From Pseudomonas entomophila (GTDB lineage Bacteria > Pseudomonadota > Gammaproteobacteria > Pseudomonadales > Pseudomonadaceae), in the NCBI RefSeq assembly GCF_029478665.1, contig NZ_JARPQB010000011.1, forward strand, positions 62,001 to 126,000: a DNA stretch of 64,000 bases, in the 5' to 3' direction. Positions within the stretch are counted from its first letter, which is position 1; the number at the start of each line of letters is the position of its first letter. The notes beneath the pieces are model-generated. The model worked only from the letters and a program-made list of their open reading frames with translations. It had not been told where the DNA came from and made no database searches. Of this stretch, positions 1 to 10,013 are shown piece after piece. Position numbers and translations under genes: made by a program.

Positions 1-330
1 GACGAGGCGGTGGCCGCGCTGGTCATCGCCCACCACAACCTGGCCGACCTGCACCTGCGCTTGGATCAACCGCACGAAAGCGCCGACTACCTGTGCGCCG
101 CCCACCAGCGGCTGCTCCAGGCCAGCCAGGAGCAACGCCTGCCCCAGGCGCTGCGCGATGCCGCGCTGCGCCACAGTGGGCGGACCTACACCGAACTGCT
201 GAGTTTCATCGCCGAGTACGGGCAGTACCCGCGCACCGAACGCCTGCTCCATCGCCAGGTACCGGTGACCAGCGAACTGGTCGCGCAAGCGGAAACCACT
301 CACAGCACTACAGCCTATGGAATTCACTGA
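1..330 (+). CDS. OrfX-like protein of the fumC-orfX-sodA operon (5' truncated)
   Basis: The reading frame is open from base 1 and stops with TGA at 328-330; 109 residues are visible and the start lies upstream of the window. The fragment is helical, with leucine/alanine-rich stretches ([17 protein letters not shown]) and no motif that I can tie to a catalytic role. Its place one base before sodA matches the orfX gene of the Pseudomonas fagA-fumC-orfX-sodA operon, which is known to be Fur-controlled and induced by iron starvation. The product has no established function. Identification rests on position rather than on a domain. Confidence 0.75.
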   Translation, partial: DEAVAALVIAHHNLADLHLRLDQPHESADYLCAAHQRLLQASQEQRLPQALRDAALRHSGRTYTELLSFIAEYGQYPRTERLLHRQVPVTSELVAQAETTHSTTAYGIH

Positions 331-331
331 T

Positions 332-943
332 ATGCCCCACACCTTGCCTGCATTGCCTTACGCCTACGATGCACTGGAACCGCACATCGACACCCAGACC
401 ATGGAGATCCACCACAGCAAGCACCACCAGACCTACATCAACAACCTCAATGCCGCCCTCGAGGGCAGCGAGTGGGCCGAATGGCCGGTGGAGCAATTGG
501 TCGCAGCGGTCAAGCAATTGCCCGAGAAGCTGCAGGGCGCGGTGATCAACCAAGGTGGTGGCCATGCCAACCACAGCCTGTTCTGGACGGTCATGTCGCC
601 CAAGGGCGGCGGACAGCCCCAAGGGCAGGTAGCAAAGGCCATCGATGATCAGCTCGGTGGCTTTGACGCGTTCAAAGAGGCGTTCACCAAGGCTGCGCTG
701 ACCCGTTTCGGCAGCGGTTGGGCCTGGCTCAGTGTCACGCCGCAAAACACGCTGGTGGTGGAGAGCAGCGGTAACCAGGACAGCCCGCTGATGCACGGCA
801 ATACGCCGATTCTCGGCCTGGATGTGTGGGAGCACGCCTATTACCTGAAGTACCAGAACCGTCGCCCGGAATACATCGGTGCCTTCTATAACGTGGTCGA
901 CTGGTCCGAAGTGGAACGTCGCTACCTTGAAGCCTTGAAGTGA
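332..943 (+). CDS. sodA: Superoxide dismutase, manganese type (SodA)
   Basis: Cytoplasmic enzyme converting superoxide to hydrogen peroxide and oxygen. The 203-residue protein shows the Fe/Mn-SOD features: an N-terminal [12 protein letters not shown] helix with a metal-binding His, NHSLFW with the second His, the core GSGWAWLSV, and the metal-ligand signature DVWEHAYY near the C-terminus. An ATG at 317 in the same frame is possible, but ATG 332 has GGAA (320-323) at good spacing and gives the usual N-terminus [10 protein letters not shown]. It begins one base after the orfX stop, so the two are co-transcribed. A second dismutase (sodB) lies at 30.2 kb; SodA is the member known to be used under iron limitation. 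Mn rather than Fe is inferred from operon context. Confidence 0.95.
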   Translation: MPHTLPALPYAYDALEPHIDTQTMEIHHSKHHQTYINNLNAALEGSEWAEWPVEQLVAAVKQLPEKLQGAVINQGGGHANHSLFWTVMSPKGGGQPQGQVAKAIDDQLGGFDAFKEAFTKAALTRFGSGWAWLSVTPQNTLVVESSGNQDSPLMHGNTPILGLDVWEHAYYLKYQNRRPEYIGAFYNVVDWSEVERRYLEALK

Positions 944-954
944 GTCGGGCCGGT

Positions 955-1848
955 ATGCGCTCGCAGGTGTTGTCTGTCAGCAGTGTGCGCCTGTTCCGCC
1001 TGGCGCTGGGGACCTTGCTGTTGCTGGTCGGCGCGGCGTTGCTCGCGGCCCGTGGCATTGCCTGGTTGGAGCTGGAGCCACGCATGTTGCGCGCCCTGGA
1101 GGGTGGAGCGCTGTGTGCATTGGGGACAGCTTTGGGCGCGGTACCGGTGTTGGTCATTCGCAACATGCCGGTGGCATTGGCCGACACGCTGCTGGGCTTT
1201 GGCGCGGGGGTGATGCTGGCGGCCACGGCGTTTTCCCTGATCATTCCCGGGCTGGACGCCGCTCAAGCGGTCGGTTTCAGCCCGTGGGGGGCGGGTGGTC
1301 TGATCAGCAGTGGCTTGCTGTTTGGGGCACTGTGCCTGTTCCTGGTCGACCTGAAGGTTTCCGGTGCCTCGCCGGAGGCATTGGTTGGCACCGAGCAGCA
1401 GCCGGTGATTGCCGCACGGATCTGGCTGTTTGTCATCGCCATCATTGCCCACAACATTCCCGAGGGCATGGCCATCGGTGTTTCCGCTGGGGGCGGCATG
1501 CCCGATGCCGACAGCCTGGCCATGGGCATTGCCCTGCAGGATGTACCGGAAGGGTTGGTGATCGCCCTGGTGTTGGCGGGGGCGGGCATGCCGCGCTTCA
1601 AGGCCTTTCTGATCGGAGCCGCGTCCGGGTTGGTCGAGCCGCTGGCCGCGGTGATCTGCGCCTGGCTGGTGAATGTCGCCGAGTTGCTGTTGCCGCTGGG
1701 GCTGGCCTGTGCGGCAGGGGCGATGTTGCTGGTGGTGACCCAGGAAATCATCCCGGAGTCGCGCAGCAACGGGCATCACCGGTTGGCGAGCCTGGGGTTG
1801 TGCGTGGGGTTCTGCCTGATGATGGTGATGGATACGGCGATGTCGTGA
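955..1848 (+). CDS. ZIP family divalent metal transporter
   Basis: Inner-membrane protein of about 297 residues with eight likely membrane segments. The ZIP metal-path signature HNIPEGMAIGV is clear in the middle of the protein, followed by the paired LQDVPEGLVIAL helix. ZIP carriers import zinc, iron or manganese; next to a Mn-SOD operon, Mn or Fe is a reasonable guess but not shown. I chose ATG 955. A GTG at 940 overlapping the sodA stop is in the same frame and would add five residues, and neither start has a strong Shine-Dalgarno. The gene follows sodA closely and is probably read from the same transcript. Confidence 0.85.
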   Translation: MRSQVLSVSSVRLFRLALGTLLLLVGAALLAARGIAWLELEPRMLRALEGGALCALGTALGAVPVLVIRNMPVALADTLLGFGAGVMLAATAFSLIIPGLDAAQAVGFSPWGAGGLISSGLLFGALCLFLVDLKVSGASPEALVGTEQQPVIAARIWLFVIAIIAHNIPEGMAIGVSAGGGMPDADSLAMGIALQDVPEGLVIALVLAGAGMPRFKAFLIGAASGLVEPLAAVICAWLVNVAELLLPLGLACAAGAMLLVVTQEIIPESRSNGHHRLASLGLCVGFCLMMVMDTAMS

Positions 1849-1867
1849 AGCGCCTGCGGCGCGACCT

Positions 1868-1954
1868 CTGTAGGAGCGGCTTTAGCCGCGATCACCCGCG
1901 AAGCGGGTGCCAGATACCGCGTTGCCTGCATCGCGGCTAAAGCCGCTCCTACAG
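1868..1954. repeat. REP pair (inverted), stem class A
   Basis: Two 25-base arms (1868-1892 and 1930-1954) are perfect reverse complements, starting TGTAGGAG and containing the stem CGGCTTTAGCCG. They sit between the convergent ends of the ZIP gene and npr, where the pair could act as a bidirectional transcription end or mRNA stabiliser. The layout is typical of P. putida REP/BIME units. Confidence 0.9.
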
Positions 1955-1967
1955 AGGGCAGGGCTTC

Positions 1968-2240
1968 TCACTCGCCTTCGTCGAAGAAGTTGTTGATCAG
2001 CGCCACCAGCGCGTCCATGGCGTCGTTGTCCTGCTCGCCTTCGGTGGCCAGATGCACCTGGGTGCCCTTGCCGGCCGCCAGCATCATCACGGCCATGATG
2101 CTCTTGCCATCCACCAGTTTGTCCGGTGCGCGCCCGACGCGCACCTGGCAGGGAAAGCGCCCGGCCACGCCGACGAACTTGGCGGCCGCCCGGGCGTGCA
2201 GGCCCAGCTTGTTGATGATGGTGATTTCGCGGGCGGGCAT
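1968..2240 (-). CDS. ptsO: NPr, HPr-like phosphocarrier of the nitrogen PTS
   Basis: Ninety-residue HPr-fold protein that passes phosphate from EI-Ntr (PtsP) to EIIA-Ntr (PtsN). The phosphorylated histidine is in INKLGLHARAAAKF (His15), and the regulatory-serine region reads GKSIMAVMML. The open frame extends much further upstream, but that part overlaps rapZ and looks like antisense translation; ATG at 2238-2240 gives the standard HPr N-terminus. It is the last gene of the minus-strand rpoN-hpf-ptsN-rapZ-npr cluster, whose order is conserved across gammaproteobacteria. Confidence 0.95.
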   Translation of the reverse strand: MPAREITIINKLGLHARAAAKFVGVAGRFPCQVRVGRAPDKLVDGKSIMAVMMLAAGKGTQVHLATEGEQDNDAMDALVALINNFFDEGE

Positions 2241-2260
2241 CGTGGTGCGGATCCTGTGGG

Positions 2261-3115
2261 CTAGAGGTCGCGGTGGCGGACCTGGACGTTTTTCAGGGAT
2301 TGCTGGAGCAACTGGCCCAGCCGTTCGGTGATGTACACCGAGCGATGGTGGCCGCCAGTGCAGCCGATGGCGATGGTGACATAGGCGCGGTTGCTGGCGG
2401 CGAAGCGCGGCAACCATTTGAGCAGGTAGCTGGAGATGTCCTGGAACATTTCCTCGACATCCGGCTGCGCGGCCAGATAGTCGATCACCGGCTGTTCGAG
2501 CCCGGAATGCTCGCGAAGTTCCGGTTTCCAGTAAGGGTTGGGCAGGCAGCGCACATCGAACACCAGGTCGGCGTCAACCGGCATGCCACGCTTGAAACCG
2601 AACGACTCGACGAGGAATGCGGTACCGGGTTCCGGCTGATTGAGCAGGCGCAGCTTGATCGAGTCGCGCAGCTGGTAGAGGTTCAGGCTGGTGGTGTCGA
2701 TCTTCAGGTCGGCGAGATCCGCGATTGGCCCGAGCAGCTCACTTTCGACCCGAATCGCCTCGGCCAGTGAGCGATTGGCGTTGGTCAGCGGGTGGCGTCG
2801 GCGGGTTTCGGAAAAACGCTTGAGCAGCGTGTCTTCGTCAGCGTCCAGATAAAGCACATCGCACTGGATATGCCGATTACGTGCTTCCTCCAGTAACTCT
2901 GGAAAACGGGTCAGATGGCTGGGCAGGTTGCGTGCATCGATCGAGACAGCCACCTTGGGTTGCTGCAACTCGGTGTTGATCAATGCGTTTTCCGCCAGCT
3001 GCGGCAACAACCCGGCGGGCAGGTTGTCGATGCAGTAGTAACCGTTGTCTTCCAGTACGTCGAGGGCGGTGCTCTTGCCGGAGCCGGAGCGGCCGCTGAC
3101 GATGATCAGGCGCAT
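2261..3115 (-). CDS. rapZ: RapZ, RNase adapter / nucleotide-binding protein
   Basis: A protein of 284 residues with an N-terminal P-loop, GRSGSGKS at residues 8-15, and a C-terminal domain carrying the conserved [10 protein letters not shown] segment. In enteric bacteria RapZ directs RNase E to the GlmZ small RNA and so sets glucosamine-6-phosphate synthase levels; in Pseudomonas the partner RNA is less clear. It lies between ptsN (2-base gap) and npr, as is usual for this operon. The start ATG (3113-3115) is immediately before the P-loop strand, at normal family length. Confidence 0.95.
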   Translation of the reverse strand: MRLIIVSGRSGSGKSTALDVLEDNGYYCIDNLPAGLLPQLAENALINTELQQPKVAVSIDARNLPSHLTRFPELLEEARNRHIQCDVLYLDADEDTLLKRFSETRRRHPLTNANRSLAEAIRVESELLGPIADLADLKIDTTSLNLYQLRDSIKLRLLNQPEPGTAFLVESFGFKRGMPVDADLVFDVRCLPNPYWKPELREHSGLEQPVIDYLAAQPDVEEMFQDISSYLLKWLPRFAASNRAYVTIAIGCTGGHHRSVYITERLGQLLQQSLKNVQVRHRDL

Positions 3116-3117
3116 GG

Positions 3118-3582
3118 TCAGGCCTCGTTCTGCACGTCCAGGACTACCTGGTACAGAGCCTCGTTGCTGGCGGCGCCGCGCAGGCGATCGCGAACTTCCT
3201 TGCGATCGAGCATGCTGGCGATCTGGCGCAGCAGTTCAAGGTGGGCATCGGTGGCGGCTTCCGGGACCAGCAAGACGAACAGCAGGTCGACCGGGGCGCC
3301 GTCGATGGCGTCGTAATCGATGGGGGCATCCAGATGCAGCAGGGCGCTGACGGGCGCGATGCAGCCTTCGAGCCGGCAATGCGGGATGGCAATACCGTTG
3401 CCGAAGCCGGTGGAGCCCAGTTTTTCACGAGCGACGAGCTTTTCGAAGACGTCTTGCATCTCCAGCTCGGGTACTTGCTCGGCGATCAGGTTGGCGACCT
3501 TTTCCAGGGCGCGCTTCTTGCTGCCGCCCGGCACGTTCACGAGGGAACGGCCGGGGGTCAGGATGGTTTCAAGTCGGATCAT
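3118..3582 (-). CDS. ptsN: EIIA-Ntr (PtsN), nitrogen PTS regulatory protein
   Basis: EIIA of the mannitol/fructose fold, 154 residues, phosphorylated by NPr. The acceptor is His68 in [11 protein letters not shown], matching the family. It carries no sugar; in Pseudomonas its phosphorylation state is known to affect potassium uptake, sigma-54 promoters and polyhydroxyalkanoate metabolism. It sits 12 bases downstream of hpf and 2 bases upstream of rapZ, so coupled expression is expected. Confidence 0.95.
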   Translation of the reverse strand: MIRLETILTPGRSLVNVPGGSKKRALEKVANLIAEQVPELEMQDVFEKLVAREKLGSTGFGNGIAIPHCRLEGCIAPVSALLHLDAPIDYDAIDGAPVDLLFVLLVPEAATDAHLELLRQIASMLDRKEVRDRLRGAASNEALYQVVLDVQNEA

Positions 3583-3594
3583 GGATGAGGGGGA

Positions 3595-3903
3595 TCAGCG
3601 GGCGGCTGCACCTTGCAGCAGGCTTTGCTGTTTTTCCTTGTGTTTTTTCAGTTGGCGGTCGAGCTTGTCTGCAAGGGCGTCGATCGCTGCATACATGTCT
3701 TGGTGTTCGGCGTTGGCGACCACTTCGCCACCGGGTATCTGGAGTGTGGCTTCAACCTTCTGCTGTAGCTTCTCGACTTTCATGATCACCGTTGCGTTGG
3801 TGATCTTGTCGAAATGACCCTCCACTCGGGCGAGCTTTTCAAGCACGTAATCGCGCAGTGGTTGGGTGACTTCTACATGCTGTCCACTGATGTTGACTTG
3901 CAT
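3595..3903 (-). CDS. hpf: Short ribosome hibernation-promoting factor (HPF)
   Basis: Cytosolic protein of 102 residues that binds the 30S subunit and favours 100S dimers in stationary phase. The N-terminus MQVNISGQHVEVTQPLRDYV and the basic tail DRQLKKHKEKQ are typical of short HPF; no long-form dimerisation domain is present. The frame is open further upstream, but the ATG at 3901-3903 is preceded by a strong AGGAGA ribosome site and gives the canonical start. It lies between rpoN and ptsN, as in most gammaproteobacteria. Confidence 0.95.
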   Translation of the reverse strand: MQVNISGQHVEVTQPLRDYVLEKLARVEGHFDKITNATVIMKVEKLQQKVEATLQIPGGEVVANAEHQDMYAAIDALADKLDRQLKKHKEKQQSLLQGAAAR

Positions 3904-3981
3904 ACAGCTTCTCCTTTGTTGCCCGTGCATAAAGAGGCAGGTATTGCACCTGCCACTGAAACGCTGTGGCACATCCCGGGG

Positions 3982-5478
3982 CTACATCAGTCGCTTGCGC
4001 TCGCTCGAAGGGGCGATACCCAACGACTCGCGGTACTTGGCGACGGTGCGACGGGCTACCTGGATGCCTTGTGCCTCCAGTAAACCAGCGATCTTGCTGT
4101 CACTCAATGGCTTTTTCTGATTTTCCGCCGCTACCAGTTTCTTGATGATCGCGCGGATCGCCGTGGACGAGCATTCGCCGCCTTCGGCGGTGCTTACGTG
4201 GCTCGAGAAAAAGTATTTCAGTTCGTAGATGCCACGCGGCGTGTGCATGTACTTCTGGGTGGTGACCCGGGAAATGGTCGACTCGTGCATGCCCACGGCT
4301 TCGGCGATGTCATGCAACACCAGGGGTTTCATGGCTTCGTCGCCATGGTCGAGGAAGCCACGCTGGTGCTCGACGATCTGCGTCGCCACCTTCATGAGCG
4401 TCTCGTTGCGACTCTGCAGGCTCTTGATGAACCAGCGAGCCTCTTGCAGCTGGTTACGCATGAAGGTGTTGTCGGCGCTGGTGTCGGCGCGGCGGACGAA
4501 CCCGGCGTACTGCGGGTTGACGCGCAGGCGCGGGATGGCCTCCTGGTTCAGCTCGACCAGCCAGCGCTCGCTGTCCTTGCGCACGATGACGTCCGGGACC
4601 ACGTACTCCGGCTCGCTGGACTCGATCTGCGAGCCGGGGCGCGGGTTGAGTGTCTGCACCAGTTCGATGACCTGGCGCAGTTCATCTTCCTTGAGCTTCA
4701 TGCGGCGCATCAGCTGGCTGTAGTCACGGCTGCCGAGCAGGTCGATGAAGTCGGTGACCAGGCGCTGTGCTTCGCTCATCCAGGGTGTCGAGGCCGGCAG
4801 CTGGCGCAATTGCAGCAACAGGCACTCACCCAGCGAACGGGCGCCGATGCCGGCGGGTTCGAACTGCTGGATGCGGTGCAGTACCGCCTCGACCTCGTCC
4901 AGCTCGATATCGAGCTCGGGGTCGAAGCCGGCGCAGATCTCGTCGAGCGAGTCTTCGAGATAGCCTTGTTCGTTGATGCTGTCGATCAGGGTGACGGCGA
5001 TCAAGCGGTCGGTGTCGGACATGGGCGCCAGGTTCAGCTGCCACAGCAGGTGGCTCTGCAGGCTCTCGCCGACCGAGGTGCGGGTGGTGAAGTCCCACTC
5101 GTCGTCGTCATTGCTGGGGAGGCTGCTGGCGCTGGTCTGGTAGATGTCTTCCCAGGCCGTGTCGACCGGCAGCTCGTTGGGGATTCGTTCGGCCCATTCG
5201 CCATCTTCCAGGGTTTCCGCGCTGCTGCTGGTGGATTCCTGGAAACTGTTGTCCTGGACTTCGGCGGCCGGTTTGTTCTCGGCGTTGTCCGCCATCGGGT
5301 CGCTGTTGTCGAAGTCGTCGCCGTCTTCCTGACGTTCGAGCATCGGGTTGGACTCCAGCGCTTCCTGGATTTCCTGCTGAAGGTCCAGGGTGGAGAGCTG
5401 AAGCAGACGGATGGCCTGTTGCAACTGCGGGGTCATCGTCAGTTGCTGGCCCATTTTTAGGACGAGCGATGGTTTCAT
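3982..5478 (-). CDS. rpoN: RNA polymerase sigma-54 factor (RpoN)
   Basis: Alternative sigma factor of 498 residues that recognises -24/-12 promoters and needs AAA+ activators. Region I is the glutamine-rich N-terminus ([20 protein letters not shown]), followed by an acidic region II around residues 50-120. The core-binding and HTH parts follow, and the C-terminal RpoN box [10 protein letters not shown] comes just before the end. Length matches the Pseudomonas family. It heads the hpf-ptsN-rapZ-npr genes and follows lptB with a 172-base gap that may hold its own promoter. Confidence 0.98.
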   Translation of the reverse strand: MKPSLVLKMGQQLTMTPQLQQAIRLLQLSTLDLQQEIQEALESNPMLERQEDGDDFDNSDPMADNAENKPAAEVQDNSFQESTSSSAETLEDGEWAERIPNELPVDTAWEDIYQTSASSLPSNDDDEWDFTTRTSVGESLQSHLLWQLNLAPMSDTDRLIAVTLIDSINEQGYLEDSLDEICAGFDPELDIELDEVEAVLHRIQQFEPAGIGARSLGECLLLQLRQLPASTPWMSEAQRLVTDFIDLLGSRDYSQLMRRMKLKEDELRQVIELVQTLNPRPGSQIESSEPEYVVPDVIVRKDSERWLVELNQEAIPRLRVNPQYAGFVRRADTSADNTFMRNQLQEARWFIKSLQSRNETLMKVATQIVEHQRGFLDHGDEAMKPLVLHDIAEAVGMHESTISRVTTQKYMHTPRGIYELKYFFSSHVSTAEGGECSSTAIRAIIKKLVAAENQKKPLSDSKIAGLLEAQGIQVARRTVAKYRESLGIAPSSERKRLM

Positions 5479-5650
5479 GGCAGGGGCTTAATACCTTGTT
5501 CGCCGGCGCACATGCGCCATCCACTACGTAGGGCGCTTGGGCGCCGACTTTAAGCAAGTTGTATGCCTGAAATTGCAGCGTTTGCCTAGAGCACTGTTAC
5601 ACTTAAGCCCGTCCCGGGCGTGTTCGCCAGTGCTCCAGGCAGGCCCTGGA

Positions 5651-6376
<726 letters not shown>

Positions 6377-6901
6377 TTACTCGGCCTTTTTCTTCGGTTG
6401 AATGACCATGTCGATGCGCTGACGTGGTGCAGTCACGTTGCCACCGCGACCGGCGGTCGCCACCTGGGTCTTGGTGTTGTAGACGATCTTCTCGCCTTCG
6501 GTGGTGTTGCCTTCGTTCTCGACCTTGGCGCGGTCGGTGAGAATCACCATGTCTTTCTGCGCCTGGTACTGGATGGTCACGGCCCAGCCTTTCATCTTGT
6601 CGGGCTTGGCGGCGCTCTGCTGCTGCTCGAAATAGGCCAGGTTGCCCACCGAAGTGACCACGTCGATGTCGCCGGAGGCGGCGCGGGTCATGGTCACGGT
6701 ATTGCCTTTGATCATCATCGAGCCCTGGGTGATGATCACATCGCCGGTATAGGTGGCCACGCCCTGCTTGTCGTCCAGGTGGGCGTTGTCCGCCTGGATG
6801 CGGATCGGCTGGTCACGGTCGTTCGGCAGGGCGAAGGCGCTCGCGCTTCCCAGTGCTACGCCCAGGCTGAGCAGAAGGGGGATGGTTTTAACGAGCCTCA
6901 T
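6377..6901 (-). CDS. lptA: LptA, periplasmic LPS bridge protein
   Basis: The protein has 174 residues with a Sec signal (hydrophobic stretch ending SASAFA), then the OstA/LptA beta-jellyroll seen in LPNDRDQPIRIQADNA and VATYTGDVIITQG. It forms the periplasmic bridge carrying LPS from LptC to LptD. The gene overlaps the 3' end of lptC by 14 bases, indicating translational coupling. The C-terminus is basic (QPKKKAE). Confidence 0.95.
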   Translation of the reverse strand: MRLVKTIPLLLSLGVALGSASAFALPNDRDQPIRIQADNAHLDDKQGVATYTGDVIITQGSMMIKGNTVTMTRAASGDIDVVTSVGNLAYFEQQQSAAKPDKMKGWAVTIQYQAQKDMVILTDRAKVENEGNTTEGEKIVYNTKTQVATAGRGGNVTAPRQRIDMVIQPKKKAE

Positions 6902-7460
6902 ACTGTCCTCTTACGTTAGAGAGCAGGTCCATCCTGCCTTCTTTCAAATACGCTTTCATTCCTTTGCCCGTAGTCGTGCCACCGGCGCCGTCGATTCTAA
7001 CGGCTTGCTCGGTCTGCGCATATTGCTTCTGCGGGAACACGGTCATGCGGGTGCTGGTAATAATGGTTTCGCGTTGCTTTTCGTCGGTACGTGCCACGCG
7101 CACGTCATCGATCAGCTCGACCTCGGTGCCGTCCGGGTTGACCTCGGCGCGTTTGCTCTGCACGTGCCACGGGTACTCGGTGCCGCGGTACATGTGCAGG
7201 TCGGGCGTGGTCACCAGGGTGACTTCGCTGGCCTTGAGGTGTTCGACCTTGTCGGCGGTCATCTCGTATTGCAGCTTGCCGTCGGGCAGGAACTGCACGC
7301 TGTGGGCGTTGATCGCGTAATAGTCGATGGCGCTTTCGTCGACCTGGGCGGTGGGCTGGTCGAGGAAGCTTTCCGGACTGACGTTCCAGTAGCCGACGGC
7401 GGCCAGCACCGCGGCAATCACGCCGAACAGCACAAAATTACGAAGTTTCTTGCTGAACAT
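6888..7460 (-). CDS. lptC: LptC, inner-membrane LPS export protein
   Basis: Bitopic protein of 190 residues with an N-terminal membrane helix (FVLFGVIAAVLAAVGYW) and a periplasmic jellyroll, including the conserved YEMTADKVEH and GKGMKAY segments. It receives LPS from LptB2FG and hands it to LptA. It is preceded 8 bases upstream by kdsC and overlaps lptA. Length is that of the family. Confidence 0.95.
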   Translation of the reverse strand: MFSKKLRNFVLFGVIAAVLAAVGYWNVSPESFLDQPTAQVDESAIDYYAINAHSVQFLPDGKLQYEMTADKVEHLKASEVTLVTTPDLHMYRGTEYPWHVQSKRAEVNPDGTEVELIDDVRVARTDEKQRETIITSTRMTVFPQKQYAQTEQAVRIDGAGGTTTGKGMKAYLKEGRMDLLSNVRGQYEAR

Positions 7461-7468
7461 GAGCGGCC

Positions 7469-7993
7469 TTACAGGTAGTTGGCGTTGGCAGCGTCCAGGG
7501 TACCCTGGGCCTGCATGATCAGTTCGCAGAACTCGCGGGCGGCACCTTCACCGCCGCGTGCCTGGGTCACACCGTGGGCGTGCTGGCGAACGAACGGCGC
7601 GGCATTGGCTACCGCCATGCCCAGGCCCACGCGGCGGATTACCGGCAGGTCGGGCAGGTCGTCGCCAAGATAGGCGACCTGTTCATAGCTTAGGTTGAGT
7701 TCGGCGAGCAGGCCGTCGAGTACCACCTGTTTGTCCTCGCGGCCCTGGAACAGGTGCGGGATGCCCAGGTTCTTCGCCCGACGCTCGACCACGGGGGTCT
7801 TGCGCCCGCTGATGATCGCGGTGGTCACGCCCGAGGCCATGAGCATCTTGATGCCCTGGCCGTCGAGCGTATTGAAGGTCTTGAACTCGCTGCCATCCTC
7901 GAGGAAGTACAGGCGGCCGTCGGTGAGCACGCCATCGACGTCGAATACCGCCAGCTTGATGGCCTTGCCGCGTTGCATGAGGTCCTGGTTCAT
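7469..7993 (-). CDS. kdsC: KdsC, KDO-8-phosphate phosphatase
   Basis: HAD-superfamily phosphatase of 174 residues releasing KDO from KDO-8-phosphate for LPS inner core synthesis. Motif I is FDVDGVLTDG near residue 18, motif II has ISGRKTP, and the C-terminal AYLGDDLPD is the metal-binding HAD motif IV. Its ATG directly abuts the kdsD stop, so the two KDO genes are coupled and sit upstream of the lpt genes. Confidence 0.96.
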   Translation of the reverse strand: MNQDLMQRGKAIKLAVFDVDGVLTDGRLYFLEDGSEFKTFNTLDGQGIKMLMASGVTTAIISGRKTPVVERRAKNLGIPHLFQGREDKQVVLDGLLAELNLSYEQVAYLGDDLPDLPVIRRVGLGMAVANAAPFVRQHAHGVTQARGGEGAAREFCELIMQAQGTLDAANANYL

Positions 7994-8968
7994 TTACATC
8001 ACTCCGGCACGCAGCAGGTCGTGCATGTTCAGGGCGCCGGTCGGACGGTCGTCCCGGTCGACCACCACGAGCGCGCTGATCTTGTGGTCTTCCATGATCT
8101 TGAGCGCTTCGGCGGCGAGCATCTCGGCGCGGGCGGTCTTGCCGTGGACGGTCATGACCTCGTCGATGAGGGTCTTGTGGATGTCGATGCTGCGGTCGAG
8201 GCTGCGGCGCAGGTCGCCGTCGGTGAATACGCCGGCGAGCGTGCCGTCGCTTTCCAGGACCACGGTCATGCCCAGGCCCTTGCGGGACATCTCGAGCAGT
8301 GCATCCTTGAGCAGCGTGCCGCGTTGCACCTTTGGCAGCTCCTCGCCCGAATGCATCACATTCTCGACTTTCAGCAGCAGGCGTCGGCCCAGTGCGCCGC
8401 CCGGGTGCGAGAAGGCGAAGTCCTCGGCGGTGAAGCCGCGGGCTTCCAGCAGGGCGATGGCCAGGGCGTCGCCCAGCACCAGCGCGGCGGTGGTGGAAGA
8501 GGTGGGGGCCAGGTTGAGCGGGCAGGCTTCCTGGGCAACACGGGCGTCGAGGTTGACCTCGGCCGCTTGCGCCAGGGGCGAGTCCGGGTTGCCGGTAAGG
8601 CTGATCATCTGGATCCCCAGGCGCTTGATCAGCGGCAGCAGGGTGACGATCTCGGCGGTGCTGCCGGAGTTGGACAGGGCAAGAATGACATCGTCACGGG
8701 TGATCATGCCCATGTCACCGTGGCTGGCCTCGGCCGGGTGCACGAAGAACGAAGGGGTGCCGGTGCTGGCAAGGGTGGCGGCGATCTTGTTGCCGATGTG
8801 CCCCGACTTGCCCATGCCGACCACCACGACGCGGCCCTTGCTGGCCAGGATCAGCTCACAAGCCTTGACGAAGTTGCCGTCGATACGGGCCAGCAGGCCC
8901 TCTACGGCCTCGAGTTCCAGGCGCAGGGTGCGCTGGGCAGAGTGGATCAGCTCGCTGGATTGGCTCAT
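7994..8968 (-). CDS. kdsD: KdsD, arabinose-5-phosphate isomerase
   Basis: Isomerase of 324 residues converting ribulose-5-phosphate to arabinose-5-phosphate, the first step of KDO synthesis. An N-terminal SIS domain (GMGKSGHIGNKIAATLASTG, SNSGSTAEI) is followed by two CBS domains in the last third (FTDGDLRRSLD; ISALVVVDRDDRPTG). It is the first gene of the minus-strand KDO/LPS export operon and is divergent from mlaF, with 235 bases between them. Confidence 0.96.
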   Translation of the reverse strand: MSQSSELIHSAQRTLRLELEAVEGLLARIDGNFVKACELILASKGRVVVVGMGKSGHIGNKIAATLASTGTPSFFVHPAEASHGDMGMITRDDVILALSNSGSTAEIVTLLPLIKRLGIQMISLTGNPDSPLAQAAEVNLDARVAQEACPLNLAPTSSTTAALVLGDALAIALLEARGFTAEDFAFSHPGGALGRRLLLKVENVMHSGEELPKVQRGTLLKDALLEMSRKGLGMTVVLESDGTLAGVFTDGDLRRSLDRSIDIHKTLIDEVMTVHGKTARAEMLAAEALKIMEDHKISALVVVDRDDRPTGALNMHDLLRAGVM

Positions 8969-9083
8969 GTCGAAAACGCAATGCCTGATGAAAAGGCGGC
9001 GATTATAGCCGCAATGTGTGAAACGCTCATCCTTCGAATGTCACATATAGCTGTCAGCGCCCTGAATGGAACGTTTGACGCCC

Positions 9084-9113
9084 TTGGGAAGGGCCTGCCA
9101 GCGGTGCTATAGT
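9084..9113 (+). promoter_or_regulatory. Candidate sigma-70 promoter of the mla operon
   Basis: TTGGGA at 9084-9089 and TATAGT at 9108-9113 are separated by 18 bases and point toward mlaF, whose ATG is 90 bases downstream. The -10 is near consensus and the -35 moderate. This is pattern-based only. Confidence 0.45.
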
Positions 9114-9203
9114 TCGCCGCTATTCGGCCTGCCAGGGGCGCGTGTGCCTTCACGATGAAGGTGAACGTCCATGAGTGCGAGGCTGCACTAGCAAGGAGTC
9201 TAG

Positions 9204-10013
9204 ATGAGTGTGGATAGCGCCTACGCGGTCGAGTTGAAGGGTGTCACCTTCAAGCGCGGTTCGCGCAGCATTTTCAGCAACGTGGACATACGTATTCCCC
9301 GTGGCAAGGTCACCGGCATCATGGGGCCTTCGGGGTGCGGCAAGACCACCTTGTTGCGCCTGATGGGCGCGCAGTTGCGCCCAACAGGTGGTGAGGTCTG
9401 GGTCAACGGGCAGAACCTGCCCGCGTTGTCGCGCAGCGACCTGTTCGACGCCCGCAAGCATATGGGCGTGCTGTTCCAGAGCGGCGCGCTGTTCACCGAC
9501 CTCGATGTGTTCGAGAACGTCGCCTTTCCGCTGCGCGTGCATACGCAGCTGTCCGACGAGATGATCCGCGACATCGTCCTGATGAAATTGCAGGCGGTGG
9601 GGTTGCGTGGCGCCATCGACCTGATGCCCGACGAACTGTCCGGTGGCATGAAGCGCCGGGTGGCGCTGGCCCGCGCGATCGCCCTCGATCCGCAGATCCT
9701 CATGTACGACGAACCGTTCGTCGGCCAGGATCCGATTGCCATGGGGGTGCTGGTCCGTCTCATCCGTCTGCTCAACGACGCCCTGGGGATCACCAGCATC
9801 GTGGTCTCCCACGACCTGGCGGAAACCGCCAGCATCGCCGACTACATCTATGTGGTGGGTGATGGCCAGGTACTGGGGCAGGGTACGCCGGACGAACTGA
9901 TGGGGTCGGACAACCCGCGTATCCGCCAGTTCATGAAGGGTGACCCGGACGGTCCGGTGCCATTCCATTTTCCCGCGCCTGACTATCGCGCCGATCTGCT
10001 GGGGGCGCGTTGA
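9204..10013 (+). CDS. mlaF: MlaF (Ttg2A), ATPase of the Mla phospholipid transporter
   Basis: ABC ATPase of 269 residues with Walker [10 protein letters not shown], signature [14 protein letters not shown] and Walker [12 protein letters not shown]. With MlaE, MlaD and MlaB it forms the inner-membrane complex that moves phospholipids between the membranes and keeps the outer membrane asymmetric. In P. putida the locus was first described as ttg2, required for toluene tolerance. A good ribosome site (AAGGAG) precedes ATG 9204, and the stop overlaps the mlaE start. Confidence 0.96.
   Translation: MSVDSAYAVELKGVTFKRGSRSIFSNVDIRIPRGKVTGIMGPSGCGKTTLLRLMGAQLRPTGGEVWVNGQNLPALSRSDLFDARKHMGVLFQSGALFTDLDVFENVAFPLRVHTQLSDEMIRDIVLMKLQAVGLRGAIDLMPDELSGGMKRRVALARAIALDPQILMYDEPFVGQDPIAMGVLVRLIRLLNDALGITSIVVSHDLAETASIADYIYVVGDGQVLGQGTPDELMGSDNPRIRQFMKGDPDGPVPFHFPAPDYRADLLGAR

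Noticed and set aside
1990..2770. Plus-strand frames opposite npr and rapZ
   Set aside because: They are antisense shadows of genes with clear catalytic motifs (His15; P-loop).
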